DNA of 33,418 bases from Exilispira sp. (GCA_012517545.1 JAAYUW010000128.1:1-33418), one strand, 5' to 3'. Shown: positions 23,478 through 33,206, counted from the stretch's first letter. Translations and numbers: made by a program. The notes: a model not told the origin generated them from the sequence alone.

Positions 23478-24410
23478 ATGGAGTCTACAAAATTTAAATC
23501 TAAACCAAAACTTACCATTTATTTGTACGCTACTTTTTCGATGCTTTTCTGGGGACTTTCATTCGTCTGGGTTAAGATAGCTTATGAATATTATCGACCT
23601 ATTACGCTTGTTACTATTAGACTTTTTGTGGCTACCATTATATTGGCAATATTTTTAATTTTTAGAAAACCAAAGGTAGAAATCGAAGCAAAAGATTTAC
23701 CAGTATTCGCACTCCTGGCTTTTTTTGAACCATTTTGCTATTTTTTAGGTGAAAGTTTTGGGATGCAGTTTGTTTCTTCCACGCTGGCTAGCGTTATAAT
23801 AGCAATGATCCCAGTAATTGCACCTTTTTTTACCTTCATTTTTTACAGGGAAAAGTTATCATTATCTGGTTTCTTAGGACTTTTCATATCATTTTCAGGA
23901 GTTTTATTCTTAATAATTGACAAAAATTTTAAGCTGGTAGCCGAACTTAAAGGTATACTCCTGCTTTTCTTTGCAGTGTTTTCATCTATTGGATATAGTC
24001 TTATTGTTAAAAAATTGACTTTAAAATATGATTCAATCACGATAATAACAATGCAAAATGGTTTTGGATTTGCTTATTTTCTTCCATTTTTTTTAATCTT
24101 TGATTTCAAGCATTTTATAACAGTTACCCCTGATATTCGCTTGATTACAACTATTTTACAGCTTTCAATATTTGCCAGTGTTCTTTCATTTATACTTTTT
24201 ACATCAGTTATTCGACAACTTGGTATAAACACATCAAATATATTTACGAACTTGATACCACTTTTTACAGCTCTTTTTTCATTCATAATTTTGAAAGAAA
24301 AGTTCAATTTTCAAAAGATAGCAGGTATATTGCTTGTACTTCTTGGTGTTTTTGCATCTCAAATTGACTTGAACTCAATCTTTAAAAGGAAGAAGATAAA
24401 AAATCAGTAA
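23478..24410 (+). CDS. EamA/DMT-family transporter
   Basis: The 310-residue protein has ten predicted membrane helices in two EamA repeats, the layout of the drug/metabolite transporter superfamily. Typical features are the first-helix FWGLSFVWVKIA segment, SSTLASVIIAMIPVIAPFFTF ending the first repeat, and NIFTNLIPLFTALFSFIILKEKF ending the second. Members export amino acids, metabolites or drugs, and the substrate is not readable. The AAAAGGA signal is about 13 bases before the ATG, longer than usual, so the start is less certain. folE2 follows after 38 bases and is probably co-transcribed. Confidence 0.9.
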   Translation: MESTKFKSKPKLTIYLYATFSMLFWGLSFVWVKIAYEYYRPITLVTIRLFVATIILAIFLIFRKPKVEIEAKDLPVFALLAFFEPFCYFLGESFGMQFVSSTLASVIIAMIPVIAPFFTFIFYREKLSLSGFLGLFISFSGVLFLIIDKNFKLVAELKGILLLFFAVFSSIGYSLIVKKLTLKYDSITIITMQNGFGFAYFLPFFLIFDFKHFITVTPDIRLITTILQLSIFASVLSFILFTSVIRQLGINTSNIFTNLIPLFTALFSFIILKEKFNFQKIAGILLVLLGVFASQIDLNSIFKRKKIKNQ

Positions 24411-24448
24411 ATATTAAAAATCAATAATTGTATATTAAGGAGGATTAT

Positions 24449-25234
24449 ATGGCAAAAGAACTTGTCGATGTTCAAAATAGAAAGGCAAATCATCCTATCA
24501 CCATTGATCACGTTGGCATAAAAGGGATAAAATATCCTATACAGGTTTTTGATAAGAAGAGAGGATTTCAACATACTGTGGCTGAAGTGGCTATGTTCGT
24601 AGATTTGCCAAGTCACTATAAGGGTACTCATATGAGTAGATTTATTGAGATTTTATCAACTGTGGATGGTGAAATCTCAGTAAAAATGCTATTAAAGATA
24701 CTCAGGAGAATGAAAGAGCAATTGAATGCAGAGACTTCGAAAATAGAGTTCCATTTTCCATACTTTATAGAAAAAATAGCACCAGTATCGCATAGTAAGG
24801 CTTATGTGGATTATGACTGTACTTTAACAGCAACTTTAAAAAAACATTTTTCGTACATTTTGAAAGTGATTGTTCCAGTTCACACTCTGTGCCCTTGTTC
24901 AAAAGAGCTCTGTAATGTTTCAGCTCATAACCAGAGGTCTTATGTCAGTGTAACTATAGAAGCAAGAAGTGTTATATGGATTGAGGACATCGTTGATATT
25001 GTTGAACAAAATGCATCATCCCCAATATATTCATATTTGAAACGAACTGATGAAAAATATATTACAGAATATGCCTATAATCATCCTATGTTTGTTGAAG
25101 ATATAGTTAGAGCAATTTCAGCAGAATTTGAAAAAATGAATGATCTAAATTATTTTAATATAGAAGCAGAAAATATGGAATCTATTCATAATCATAATGC
25201 ATACGCAAGCATAGAAAGGAGAATGAAGGATTGA
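24449..25234 (+). CDS. folE2: GTP cyclohydrolase IB (FolE2)
   Basis: FolE2 converts GTP to 7,8-dihydroneopterin triphosphate, the entry step to folate and to queuosine. It is the metal-flexible alternative to FolE. The 261-residue protein has family length. Diagnostic features are the early VDLPSHYKGTHMSRF segment, the CPCSKE motif with the metal-ligand Cys148, AHNQRSYV, and the C-terminal ENMESIHNHNAYA motif. The ATG at 24449 has an excellent AAGGAGG signal 6 bases upstream, better than an ATG at 24428. No other folate or queuosine gene lies in the window. Confidence 0.96.
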   Translation: MAKELVDVQNRKANHPITIDHVGIKGIKYPIQVFDKKRGFQHTVAEVAMFVDLPSHYKGTHMSRFIEILSTVDGEISVKMLLKILRRMKEQLNAETSKIEFHFPYFIEKIAPVSHSKAYVDYDCTLTATLKKHFSYILKVIVPVHTLCPCSKELCNVSAHNQRSYVSVTIEARSVIWIEDIVDIVEQNASSPIYSYLKRTDEKYITEYAYNHPMFVEDIVRAISAEFEKMNDLNYFNIEAENMESIHNHNAYASIERRMKD

Positions 25235-25256
25235 TCAAAACTGATATTTATTCACA

Positions 25257-25284
25257 GACTTTTAGCTTTAGATTTTTAATGGTT
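25257..25284 (+). repeat. Degenerate heptamer repeat, tract 3 (short)
   Basis: The units GACTTTT, AGCTTTA, GATTTTT, AATGGTT follow in 7-base register just after folE2. They are close to the units of tract 1. Being short, the tract is suggestive only because the longer ones exist. Confidence 0.4.
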
Positions 25285-25340
25285 GAAATTGCATGAATTT
25301 ATAAAGAGTAAACAAATAAAAGAAGAACTACGAAAATTGT

Positions 25341-26057
25341 ATGAAATTTTTCAATTCGAGTAAAGAGAAAGAAAATTTTGATGAATTTTATCAAAAAAGT
25401 TCTACAAAGGAACTTATAAACTATATTAATAAACTAAATGCCCTTTCAATAATGTTTGAAGATGAAAAATATTTCACTTCTCAACGGAGATATGAAAAGG
25501 TTCCTGCTATAGATTCTCAAACAGCAAGATTACTTTACTTTATAGCACTTATGAAGAAACCTTCAAACATTCTGGAGATAGGTTTTGGTAGTGGATTTTC
25601 AGCATACTCTTTATATTGCGGAGCTGTAAACAATATACGGCATTTTATTACATATGAACACGAAAAAAAAAGATTTACAAGAGGGAAAAAATATATTGAA
25701 TCAAAGAAAATAGATATTGAACTTATATTTGACGATTTTAACGAACAATCCATAAAAAGATTAATGGAAAAAGAAAAGATTGTTGCCTTTGATCTGGTAT
25801 TTATTGATGGGGTAAAAAGAGAGTATCCGGTATACTTTGATCAGGTAAAAAAAATTATCTGTAGAGATTCAATTTTGATATTTGACAATATACTGTTTAA
25901 TGGCAAGCTTCTAGTGCTAAACAGGAAAAAAGATGGCAAAAACACAGAAGGTGCAAAGATCCTTTATTCATTCAATGAAAATCTTGCAAAAGATAAAGAT
26001 TTTTCAACTTTGTTTTTGCCGGTGGGTGATGGTATCGCAATAAGTATAAAAAATTAA
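25341..26057 (+). CDS. Class I SAM-dependent O-methyltransferase (YrrM/TrmR-like)
   Basis: The 238-residue protein has the SAM-binding motif ILEIGFGSGFSAYSL (about 78-92), an acidic end of strand 2 (TYEHE), and FDLVFIDG (about 150-157). The ILIFDNILFNGKLL segment is typical of the class I O-methyltransferase family that includes catechol O-methyltransferase-like enzymes and TrmR, which methylates 5-hydroxyuridine in tRNA. tRNA modification is a reasonable guess, not shown. The ribosome binding signal is weak. It stands alone between folE2 and an unknown membrane protein. Confidence 0.85.
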   Translation: MKFFNSSKEKENFDEFYQKSSTKELINYINKLNALSIMFEDEKYFTSQRRYEKVPAIDSQTARLLYFIALMKKPSNILEIGFGSGFSAYSLYCGAVNNIRHFITYEHEKKRFTRGKKYIESKKIDIELIFDDFNEQSIKRLMEKEKIVAFDLVFIDGVKREYPVYFDQVKKIICRDSILIFDNILFNGKLLVLNRKKDGKNTEGAKILYSFNENLAKDKDFSTLFLPVGDGIAISIKN

Positions 26058-26158
26058 AACCAATTTTATCTTGATTTTTAAGTGATTCCTGTATTTGTTT
26101 ACCATTTGCTATGTTTGGTCGGTTGTTTTATATAACGATAAGAAAATAAAGGCTATCT

Positions 26159-27238
26159 ATGCTTAAAAAAATAATTATTTTTATCTGTTTTGCTGCAATT
26201 TTATTTATCTTTATAATAAATTCGCCAATTATCAAGCCGGCATCAATCATAAAGATAGTTAGCAGTATCGAAAATGAAAGTATAAAAGTATTCGATTCTT
26301 CTGTTGATATAACAAATCTTTTTTACTGGAATAGATTAAACAAGATCACAAGAGTTTCTCCCGGATATAAACTTTCCAGTATTGAGCAGGAAAACTCAAC
26401 TTATTTTATGGGGAAAGATTTTTTCATGTCCAGGGAAGAAGATGGTATATACATATATGATAAAAAACAAGAAAGAAAGAACTACCTTGGAGATTCCTCT
26501 CTTATCCTCTCAAATAAAGATTCCAATCTTTTTGCACTGGTAAAGAAAAATGGAATGGAAATAGGATTTTATCAGTTTATTCCTCTTGAAAATAAGGGAG
26601 TTTTGCTTAAAAATGAAATTTTCCCGAGTTTATATACATCTTATTGTATTACAAGAAATGGTTTTTATTTTGCACTCATGAATGGTTATATTTATTATTT
26701 TAATCCTTTTGAAAACATCAGCAGTGAAAGAGCTGTAAGTGAATCCAGTGATATTATATATGGGGTTTCATCAAACTCCGTTACTTCAGATTACGCCATA
26801 ATATCTGGCTACAATCCTCAAAAGCTCAGTATTTTTAATATAGATGGGACAATTCTTTTAGAAAAGAACATTACAACAACAAAAAATACCTTTATTCATA
26901 TGCTGGAAAATCAAATGATATTATACAAGGAAAAAAGCAAGATAATTGTCGGGAGATATAATCAAAAGAAATCTACTTCTTTTGAAGAGTATGCCAGTTT
27001 AAATATAGAAGGACAACTTTTAGATTGTATAGAATTTTATTCCTATTTTGTATGTATAATTTCAGATGGTAATAGGTACAGCATTGTTGTTTACAGGTAT
27101 GATGATAATAGATTTTATAAAAAGGATTGGAAATATCCTATTTATCAGATAGATATCCTGGATACAACCGGTGTTTTTGCCGTATACAATGAGAATAATC
27201 TCTGGATTTTTGATCTTCAAAAGGAGAACATAAGGTGA
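26159..27238 (+). CDS. Unrecognised membrane-anchored protein, probably beta-propeller-like
   Basis: The 359-residue protein has one N-terminal hydrophobic helix (about 4-23) after two lysines, with no signal peptidase II lipobox, so it is probably an uncleaved anchor. The rest is predicted extracytoplasmic and made of repeated strand patterns with Tyr/Phe and Asp/Asn turns (such as GIYIYDKK, GYIYYFNP, KLSIFNIDG, NLWIFDLQ), which suggests a WD/propeller-like fold. I recognise no family. AAAGG lies about 8 bases before the ATG. It overlaps the next gene by GTGA, so the two are translated together and may act together. Confidence 0.65.
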   Translation: MLKKIIIFICFAAILFIFIINSPIIKPASIIKIVSSIENESIKVFDSSVDITNLFYWNRLNKITRVSPGYKLSSIEQENSTYFMGKDFFMSREEDGIYIYDKKQERKNYLGDSSLILSNKDSNLFALVKKNGMEIGFYQFIPLENKGVLLKNEIFPSLYTSYCITRNGFYFALMNGYIYYFNPFENISSERAVSESSDIIYGVSSNSVTSDYAIISGYNPQKLSIFNIDGTILLEKNITTTKNTFIHMLENQMILYKEKSKIIVGRYNQKKSTSFEEYASLNIEGQLLDCIEFYSYFVCIISDGNRYSIVVYRYDDNRFYKKDWKYPIYQIDILDTTGVFAVYNENNLWIFDLQKENIR

Positions 27239-28065
27239 AATTTTGTAATAGAAAAAATTTTTATATATTCTACATATTATTATTCATTATAGCCGGAATG
27301 CTGGTTTTCCTATTTAACTTTTTTAGTGTTAAAAGTTCAGGTCAGATATATTGTGTTAGAGATTTCTGCAGCTGGCAGGATTCTTTTTTACCTGCTGCTA
27401 CATTTTCAGTAAATGATAATATTTTCCCATCTTTTTTTGATGGTGAACTTATCTACCACTATAAGAAAATCTCTCCATATCAGCTTGATTTTCTCTTTAA
27501 ATCCCTTGCTATATATAAATCTAAAGACAGGCTAATAGGTTTTTCTAACTATTTATATCCGGAAGATTTTTTGAAAAAAAATGATGCAATTGAGCTTTCA
27601 GAAAAAAATACCCAGGTTTTTATTATAGAAAATAAAGTCTTTTTAAATCCAATTAATGAAATAAAACCTTTTTTAAATACCTCTGTGTCAATCGTTAACT
27701 TTTACTATTTAAATGAAGAAGAGGTTCCTGTGGCTTTCAGAACTTCTTATAAGAGCAATGTCATACCCATACTCATTTATGCATATTCCACTTATTTATC
27801 AGGTAGATATGCTTTCACAACAAATGTCTATAAACTGGAAATATACCTGGATAAAACAATGGTTTACCAGCGAGAGTTAGATGTTCTATCAAAGGCAAGG
27901 ATTGTCGAACTTATAACAACTTCGAGTAGACCTCAGTTCATAAAATATATAATATCAAATGTTTCAAATGGTGAGCATACATTAACAGTAAAGGTCTATG
28001 ATATTCAAGGGCATTCTAAAGAGATTCAAAAAAAATTTGTGGTAAAAACAGATTTAGATCAGTAA
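27235..28065 (+). CDS. Unrecognised membrane-anchored protein with an Ig-like C-terminal part
   Basis: The 276-residue protein starts at GTG 27235, with AAGGAG about 9 bases upstream and the GTG overlapping the previous stop (GTGA). One hydrophobic helix (about 8-30) follows a basic N terminus. Residues about 180-270 have the strand pattern of an Ig-like sandwich (YKLEIYLDKTMVYQREL, then GEHTLTVKVYDIQGH). The middle has no motif I know, including no visible HxxxD or HxH metal site of M23 peptidases. A joint envelope role with its partner is inferred only from gene overlap. Confidence 0.65.
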   Translation: MKFCNRKNFYIFYILLFIIAGMLVFLFNFFSVKSSGQIYCVRDFCSWQDSFLPAATFSVNDNIFPSFFDGELIYHYKKISPYQLDFLFKSLAIYKSKDRLIGFSNYLYPEDFLKKNDAIELSEKNTQVFIIENKVFLNPINEIKPFLNTSVSIVNFYYLNEEEVPVAFRTSYKSNVIPILIYAYSTYLSGRYAFTTNVYKLEIYLDKTMVYQRELDVLSKARIVELITTSSRPQFIKYIISNVSNGEHTLTVKVYDIQGHSKEIQKKFVVKTDLDQ

Positions 28066-28109
28066 CATTAAATTAGCAATAGTTTCTTACTGTTTCAATG
28101 GAGTAGAAA

Positions 28110-28955
28110 ATGAAAGATCTTTATATGCGTGGTAATGTTAGAGATGGTGAAAAATATAGTAAAATAGATTGCCCACTATGTGGTTCTTCTGATTATAAGG
28201 TAGAATATAAGACAAAAAATTTTATTTTTGTTCGTTGTAATGAATGTGGTGTTTTATATCAAAATCCAATTCCGCAAACCAATTTTATACAAAAAAGATA
28301 CGATGATAAGTATTTTGAATATGAAGTTGAAAATCATAAAAACTTTTTTGAATTGCAGAAGAAAACTTTGAATGACATAAATATAGAAAAACTCGCTGGT
28401 GGGATAAAAGGGAAAAAATTTCTTGATATCGGTTGTGCTACTGGAATGCTTTTAAATCACTTTAAAAATCTTGGTGCCATACCTTATGGGGTTGAGATTT
28501 GCACGGAATCCTGTCGATATGCCTATGAACACTTTGGATTGACCTTATACAATGGTACTCTTGAAAATGCACATTATGAGAATGATTTTTTCGATATTGT
28601 TCATTTTTCTCATCTTATAGAGCATCTTGAAAAACCTATAGAATTTATGAAAGAAGTTTTTCGTATAACCAAAAGAGGTGGTATTATTATAATTACGACT
28701 CCACGAGAAGATTCCTTCTGGGCTCATATTTATAAGAAAAAGTGGAGATCGTTGATTCCCGATCATTTAATATTATTTTCAAGATCTCATCTCATATCTC
28801 TTGTTAAAATTTCTGGATTTGAACCTATCTTTGAAGAATCGTGGGGTTCTATTCCACTTGATGCAAAACTTAAGTTTTTGAAACCTTTTAGTGATAGATT
28901 TGCAAAGAAATTTGATAGGGGAGATGTTCAATGTATCGTTGCTAAAAAAGTTTAA
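28110..28955 (+). CDS. Zinc-ribbon SAM-dependent methyltransferase
   Basis: The 281-residue protein opens with a zinc ribbon CPLC-x18-CNEC (Cys21, 24, 43, 46). A class I methyltransferase domain follows with FLDIGCATGMLLNHF (about 108-122), the VEICTES acidic loop, DIVHFSHLIEHLEKP and a GGIIIITTPRE strand. This layout is common in methyltransferases acting on sugars or polyketide-like substrates in cell-surface polysaccharide clusters, but no such genes are adjacent. GGAG is 7 bases before the ATG. mutS starts 32 bases downstream. The substrate is unknown. Confidence 0.87.
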   Translation: MKDLYMRGNVRDGEKYSKIDCPLCGSSDYKVEYKTKNFIFVRCNECGVLYQNPIPQTNFIQKRYDDKYFEYEVENHKNFFELQKKTLNDINIEKLAGGIKGKKFLDIGCATGMLLNHFKNLGAIPYGVEICTESCRYAYEHFGLTLYNGTLENAHYENDFFDIVHFSHLIEHLEKPIEFMKEVFRITKRGGIIIITTPREDSFWAHIYKKKWRSLIPDHLILFSRSHLISLVKISGFEPIFEESWGSIPLDAKLKFLKPFSDRFAKKFDRGDVQCIVAKKV

Positions 28956-28987
28956 AAAATTCAATAGATTCGTGAGTGAATATTTAG

Positions 28988-31726
28988 ATGAACAAAGAAA
29001 ACTTAAATCTAGAAAAAGATGATCAGAATTTAACACCGATGATGCAACATTGGGTAAAAATCAAATCAAAATATAAAGATTTTATTATTTTTTATAGACT
29101 TGGAGATTTCTATGAGATGTTTGAGGAAGATGCAAGGGAAGCTTCAAAGATATTGAACCTTGCACTAACTAAAAGAGCAGGTCACCCTATGTGTGGTGTT
29201 CCATATCACTCATATAAAATATATTTAAAAAAGTTGATCTCATATGGTAAAAAAGTAGTTATATGCGAGCAACTTGAAGATCCAGCAAAAGCTAAGGGAA
29301 TGGTTAAAAGAGGTGTAGTTGAGGTAGTTACACCGGGGACCATCGTCGAAGAGGATTATCTGTCAGGTGAAAATAATTATATCGCTTCAATATATAGACT
29401 GAATAAGCTTATAGGTGTCAGCTGGTGCGATGTGTCTACAGGTGAGTTTTTTGCCTGGGAGCTGGGGTCAAAAAGTGCTGAAGATAAAAATGATAAATTT
29501 TCAAATGGAAGCGATAAAGATAAAAATGAGAAAAATAGTGATTTTAAAGAAAATGAAAAACATAAGATCGAAAGCAGTAAAGTTGAAAAAAGCGAAAATA
29601 AAAAGAATAACATAAAGTTTGATGAACTTGAAAGTTTGCTTGAAAAGATAAAACCAGCTGAGATATTAATCTGTCAGGATGACAGGGAACTTTTTGATTC
29701 CTGCAAAAAGTTTTTTACGACAGGTCTTGTTTCTGGCTATTATAATATATTAACTGCTAAAAACCTTTTATCATCATATTTTAATGTGCTTGATATAAGT
29801 CGTATAGGTCTGAAATCTGAGGTTTTACAGGGTTCTTTGAATGCACTTGTCATGTACATACAGGAAAATGAAATATCTGTAAAGCCAAAACTGAGAAATG
29901 TAAACCTGCTAAAAGATTCTAACTTTCTTGAGATAGATCATAGAACCTTTCACAATCTTGAAATTTTTGAACCTTATCTCTCAACAGATGCTAATATGAC
30001 CTTGTTTTCAGTTTTAAATCAAACTAAAACATCTATGGGTAAAAGATTATTAAAAAAGTGGATGTCATTTCCATCAAGAAATAAGGAAGAGTTGCAATTT
30101 CGTTACAATATGGTTGCCAGGATTGCAAGTCAAAAGTTAAATAGAACAATAAGTGAACAACTTGAAAAGATATATGACATAGAAAGGTTAATGAGTCGTA
30201 TCTTTGCAAGGAAAGCAAATCCCATGGACCTTATCCAGTTAAAGTACTCGATTATATATGCAAGATCTTTACAGATATTGCTTGAAGATTCTGATCTCTC
30301 TTTCTTTTCAGTTCCAGATAACCTTATGAAAGTTACTCAAATCATAGAAGATGCCATACTGGAAAACAGTGGAACCGATTTTGAGCAGAATATAATCAAA
30401 GAAGGATTCAGCAGTTCTCTTGATGAGATAAGAAGTTTTTCTAAAGATGCAAATAAGATTCTTGTGGAATACCAGGAAAACCTTAAGAAAGAAACTCAGA
30501 TAAGTAATCTAAAGATAAGGTACAACAAGGTATTCGGTTATTTTATAGAGGTATCAAAATCAAATCTTTCAAAGGTTCCAGAAAAATTCTTACGCAAACA
30601 AACGCTTGTAAATGCTGAGAGATTTACTACAGAGGAACTTATAGAACTTGAAACAAGAATATTATCGGCAACAAATGATTTTAAAGAAAAGCAAAGAGAA
30701 ATCTTTGAAAATCTTGTAGATTCTGTTGCTGATCTTTTTGAAGAAGTTTCTATTCTTGCGGAGAGTATAGCAATTATTGACTGTTTATCAAACTTTGCAT
30801 ATTTTGCTGAAAGATATAACTGGATAAAACCTGCAATAACTGAGGAGTTCAAGATAGTTATCGAGGATGGGAAGCATCCTGTTCTTGATATTTTGTTGGG
30901 GAAAGATTGCATCCCGAATGATCTTCTTATAGATCAGACAAACTTTTTTCACATAATAACAGGGCCAAACATGTCAGGTAAGTCAACCTATCTTCGACAA
31001 TCAGCATTAATCCTTTATCTAGCGCATATTGGTTGTTTTGTTCCAGCTTCAAGATGTGAATTTTTTATACTTGATCAGCTTTTTTCGAGAATAGGAGCAC
31101 AGGATAATATAGCATCGGGACAATCTACCTTTCTTGTTGAGATGGAAGAAACTGCAAGGATATTGAATACTGCGAATCCTCGATCTTTTATAATCTTTGA
31201 TGAAGTGGGACGAGGTACAGCAACTTTTGATGGTATGAGTCTTGCTTATGCTATATGTGAGTTCTGCGTAAATGAAGTTAAGGCTCCAGTTCTTTTTGCC
31301 ACACATTACCATGAGCTTACCCTTTTAGAAGATGAGTACAAAGAGGTCAAAAACTACCATATGAGTGTTAGCGAGTGGAATGGAGATATTATATTTTTAA
31401 AAAAAGTTGAAAATGGTTTTTCAGATAAAAGTTATGGGATATATGTGGCAAAGATAGCTGGTTTACCTCTGCAAATAATAGAAAGAGCTGGCAAAATACT
31501 TGAAATACTTTCGGAAAATGAGATAGTATTTGAAAAGAGAACTTCAAGTACAAAGAAAAGAAAAGGAAAAAATGAACAAAAAAACCTTTTTGAAGAAAGT
31601 GATGAACTTACTTTTACAGACAGTCAGCTCTATGTGCTGGAGAAGATACGCAACATTCCGGTAACAGAGATTACACCAATTCAGGCGCTTGCTTTGCTAG
31701 ATGAGATGCAAAAAAAGCTAAAGTAG
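28988..31726 (+). CDS. mutS: DNA mismatch repair protein MutS
   Basis: MutS recognises mismatches and, with ATP, recruits MutL. The 912-residue protein has the mismatch-reading motif GDFYEMF (Phe41, Glu43), connector, core lever and clamp domains, and the ATPase domain with Walker A GPNMSGKST (659-667), Walker B FIIFDEVGRGTATFDG (Asp738) and the FATHYHELT signature. In the connector domain a run of about 45 Lys/Asp/Glu/Asn/Ser residues (about 162-210) is inserted, absent from the usual MutS and probably a disordered loop. A Lys-rich linker precedes the C-terminal helix pair. The ribosome binding signal is weak. mutL is not in the window. Confidence 0.97.
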   Translation: MNKENLNLEKDDQNLTPMMQHWVKIKSKYKDFIIFYRLGDFYEMFEEDAREASKILNLALTKRAGHPMCGVPYHSYKIYLKKLISYGKKVVICEQLEDPAKAKGMVKRGVVEVVTPGTIVEEDYLSGENNYIASIYRLNKLIGVSWCDVSTGEFFAWELGSKSAEDKNDKFSNGSDKDKNEKNSDFKENEKHKIESSKVEKSENKKNNIKFDELESLLEKIKPAEILICQDDRELFDSCKKFFTTGLVSGYYNILTAKNLLSSYFNVLDISRIGLKSEVLQGSLNALVMYIQENEISVKPKLRNVNLLKDSNFLEIDHRTFHNLEIFEPYLSTDANMTLFSVLNQTKTSMGKRLLKKWMSFPSRNKEELQFRYNMVARIASQKLNRTISEQLEKIYDIERLMSRIFARKANPMDLIQLKYSIIYARSLQILLEDSDLSFFSVPDNLMKVTQIIEDAILENSGTDFEQNIIKEGFSSSLDEIRSFSKDANKILVEYQENLKKETQISNLKIRYNKVFGYFIEVSKSNLSKVPEKFLRKQTLVNAERFTTEELIELETRILSATNDFKEKQREIFENLVDSVADLFEEVSILAESIAIIDCLSNFAYFAERYNWIKPAITEEFKIVIEDGKHPVLDILLGKDCIPNDLLIDQTNFFHIITGPNMSGKSTYLRQSALILYLAHIGCFVPASRCEFFILDQLFSRIGAQDNIASGQSTFLVEMEETARILNTANPRSFIIFDEVGRGTATFDGMSLAYAICEFCVNEVKAPVLFATHYHELTLLEDEYKEVKNYHMSVSEWNGDIIFLKKVENGFSDKSYGIYVAKIAGLPLQIIERAGKILEILSENEIVFEKRTSSTKKRKGKNEQKNLFEESDELTFTDSQLYVLEKIRNIPVTEITPIQALALLDEMQKKLK

Positions 31727-31740
31727 CTACAGTATATTTA

Positions 31741-31760
31741 ATTTTTTACCGATAAAAAAT
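31741..31760. repeat. AT-only inverted repeat between mutS and the M23 peptidase gene
   Basis: ATTTTTTA and TAAAAAAT are perfect inverted arms around CCGA. The hairpin is weak and has no T tract after it, so a terminator is doubtful. An operator or chance are both possible. Confidence 0.3.
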
Positions 31761-31794
31761 AATAAGAAAAAGATAAAATTTTACGGTGGAAAAA

Positions 31795-32976
31795 ATGGGG
31801 CTTTATTTTCAGGGGAATAGTTTTGATGGCAAATATAAATGGAAATCTCGTAAAAGGTCTTTCAAAACCAGTCATCCCGGTCGTTTAGGCGAGTTTAATC
31901 AAGGGAATATTTTAAATTCCAGGACCAATTGCAACTCGATAAATAACTTAAATCAAGGGATTCATATAAATAATAAAATAAGACACAAGATTAACTTAAA
32001 GCGTAGTTTTAAACTGAATAATGAAGCTTTTATTTCTATTATTATCATAGTTGCAGTAATAAGTTCGATATTTCTTGTATCATATTTATTGAACAATATT
32101 GCTCTGGGCAAAAATAACGAACAGATTATCGTACTGCCTTATGATAGAACCTTTAACCCTTCTGTTGAAACAGCCCTTAGTACAAAAGAGATATCAAATA
32201 TATATAAGTCGGTTGGTGGTGAAGAAGCAAATATTATACCGGTATCATATACGAACTATAAGGTCCAGGCTGGAGATAACCTCTGGACGATATCAAAGAA
32301 GTTTGAAATTTCGGTAGACTCTATTTATTCTGCTAATATTTCATCTCTAAAAAATCCGCATATGCTTTCAGCGGGAATGATTTTGAGGATTCCATCAAAT
32401 ATTGGTATAGTTGTTAAAGTTAAGAATGCTGAGGAACTTAAAAAAACAGTTGATCGATATGATGTTGACGAACTATCTCTCTTTATTGCAAATCAGGTAG
32501 CAAACTTTGATGAACTTGCAAAAAAAGGAGAAATTTTTTTACCAAATGTTGAACTTCCTCAAACTGAAAAGTTGAAAGCCTATGGTATAGCATTTGGCTA
32601 TCCTGCAAGAGGGTATATCTCTTCAAGGATGGGTTATCGAAAGGATCCATTTACCGGGCAAAAAAGATATCATACTGGTCTGGATATTTCAAATGTGATA
32701 GGAACGCCTATTTATGCAGCTTACGATGGTGTTGTTATCTTTGCTGGATCAAATGGTGGTTATGGTAATTGTATTATTATCTCTCACCCACTTGGCTACT
32801 CAACCTTATATGGTCATCTCTCAAAAATACTGGTAAAAGTAGGGCAGAGAGTTTCTAAAGGCTCTAAAATAGGACTTATGGGAAGCACAGGCAGGTCTAC
32901 TGGTAGCCATCTCCATTTTGAAATAAGAAAATTTGGTAAGATTTTAAATCCTTTATCATATATGGTGTGGAAATAA
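31795..32976 (+). CDS. LysM-M23 peptidoglycan endopeptidase, membrane-anchored
   Basis: This 393-residue protein probably trims peptidoglycan cross-links during growth or division. A basic, Asn-rich cytoplasmic N-terminal region (1-80) leads to one membrane helix (about 80-102). A LysM peptidoglycan-binding domain (VQAGDNLWTISKKF...ILRIP, about 160-205) and an M23 (LytM) metallopeptidase domain follow. Zinc and catalytic residues are all present: His293 and Asp297 in HTGLD, His341 in YGHL, and His372/His374 in HLHFE, so it should be active rather than an EnvC-like activator. The ATG at 31795 is preferred because GGTGGA is 4-5 bases upstream; a GTG at 31786 lacks a signal. Confidence 0.93.
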   Translation: MGLYFQGNSFDGKYKWKSRKRSFKTSHPGRLGEFNQGNILNSRTNCNSINNLNQGIHINNKIRHKINLKRSFKLNNEAFISIIIIVAVISSIFLVSYLLNNIALGKNNEQIIVLPYDRTFNPSVETALSTKEISNIYKSVGGEEANIIPVSYTNYKVQAGDNLWTISKKFEISVDSIYSANISSLKNPHMLSAGMILRIPSNIGIVVKVKNAEELKKTVDRYDVDELSLFIANQVANFDELAKKGEIFLPNVELPQTEKLKAYGIAFGYPARGYISSRMGYRKDPFTGQKRYHTGLDISNVIGTPIYAAYDGVVIFAGSNGGYGNCIIISHPLGYSTLYGHLSKILVKVGQRVSKGSKIGLMGSTGRSTGSHLHFEIRKFGKILNPLSYMVWK

Positions 32977-33178
32977 AGGTAAATATTATAATTTTTTAAT
33001 TATAATCGTTAAGAATTATATCAATAAGATTTAACTGTTATAGCTAAAGCACATAAGTAAATATTAAAAAAAGCTCCTTTTTCTCTTTATTTTCATTTTC
33101 CTTTATTATATTTACTAAAGATACAGCCGGCATAAAGTTTATTCTTTATTAATATAATGTTTTTAGAAACAAATTTTA

Positions 33179-33206
33179 TTGATTTAAGGAAAAATCATGC
33201 TAAAAT
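33179..33206 (+). promoter_or_regulatory. Candidate promoter for the terminal gene
   Basis: TTGATT (33179-33184) and TAAAAT (33201-33206) are 16 bases apart. This would leave a leader of about 115 bases before the ATG at 33328. Confidence 0.4.

Noticed and set aside
27235-28065. The second anchored protein as an M23 peptidase
   Set aside because: The size and Ig-like end recall some M23 proteins, but no HxxxD or HxH zinc motif is present in the sequence.
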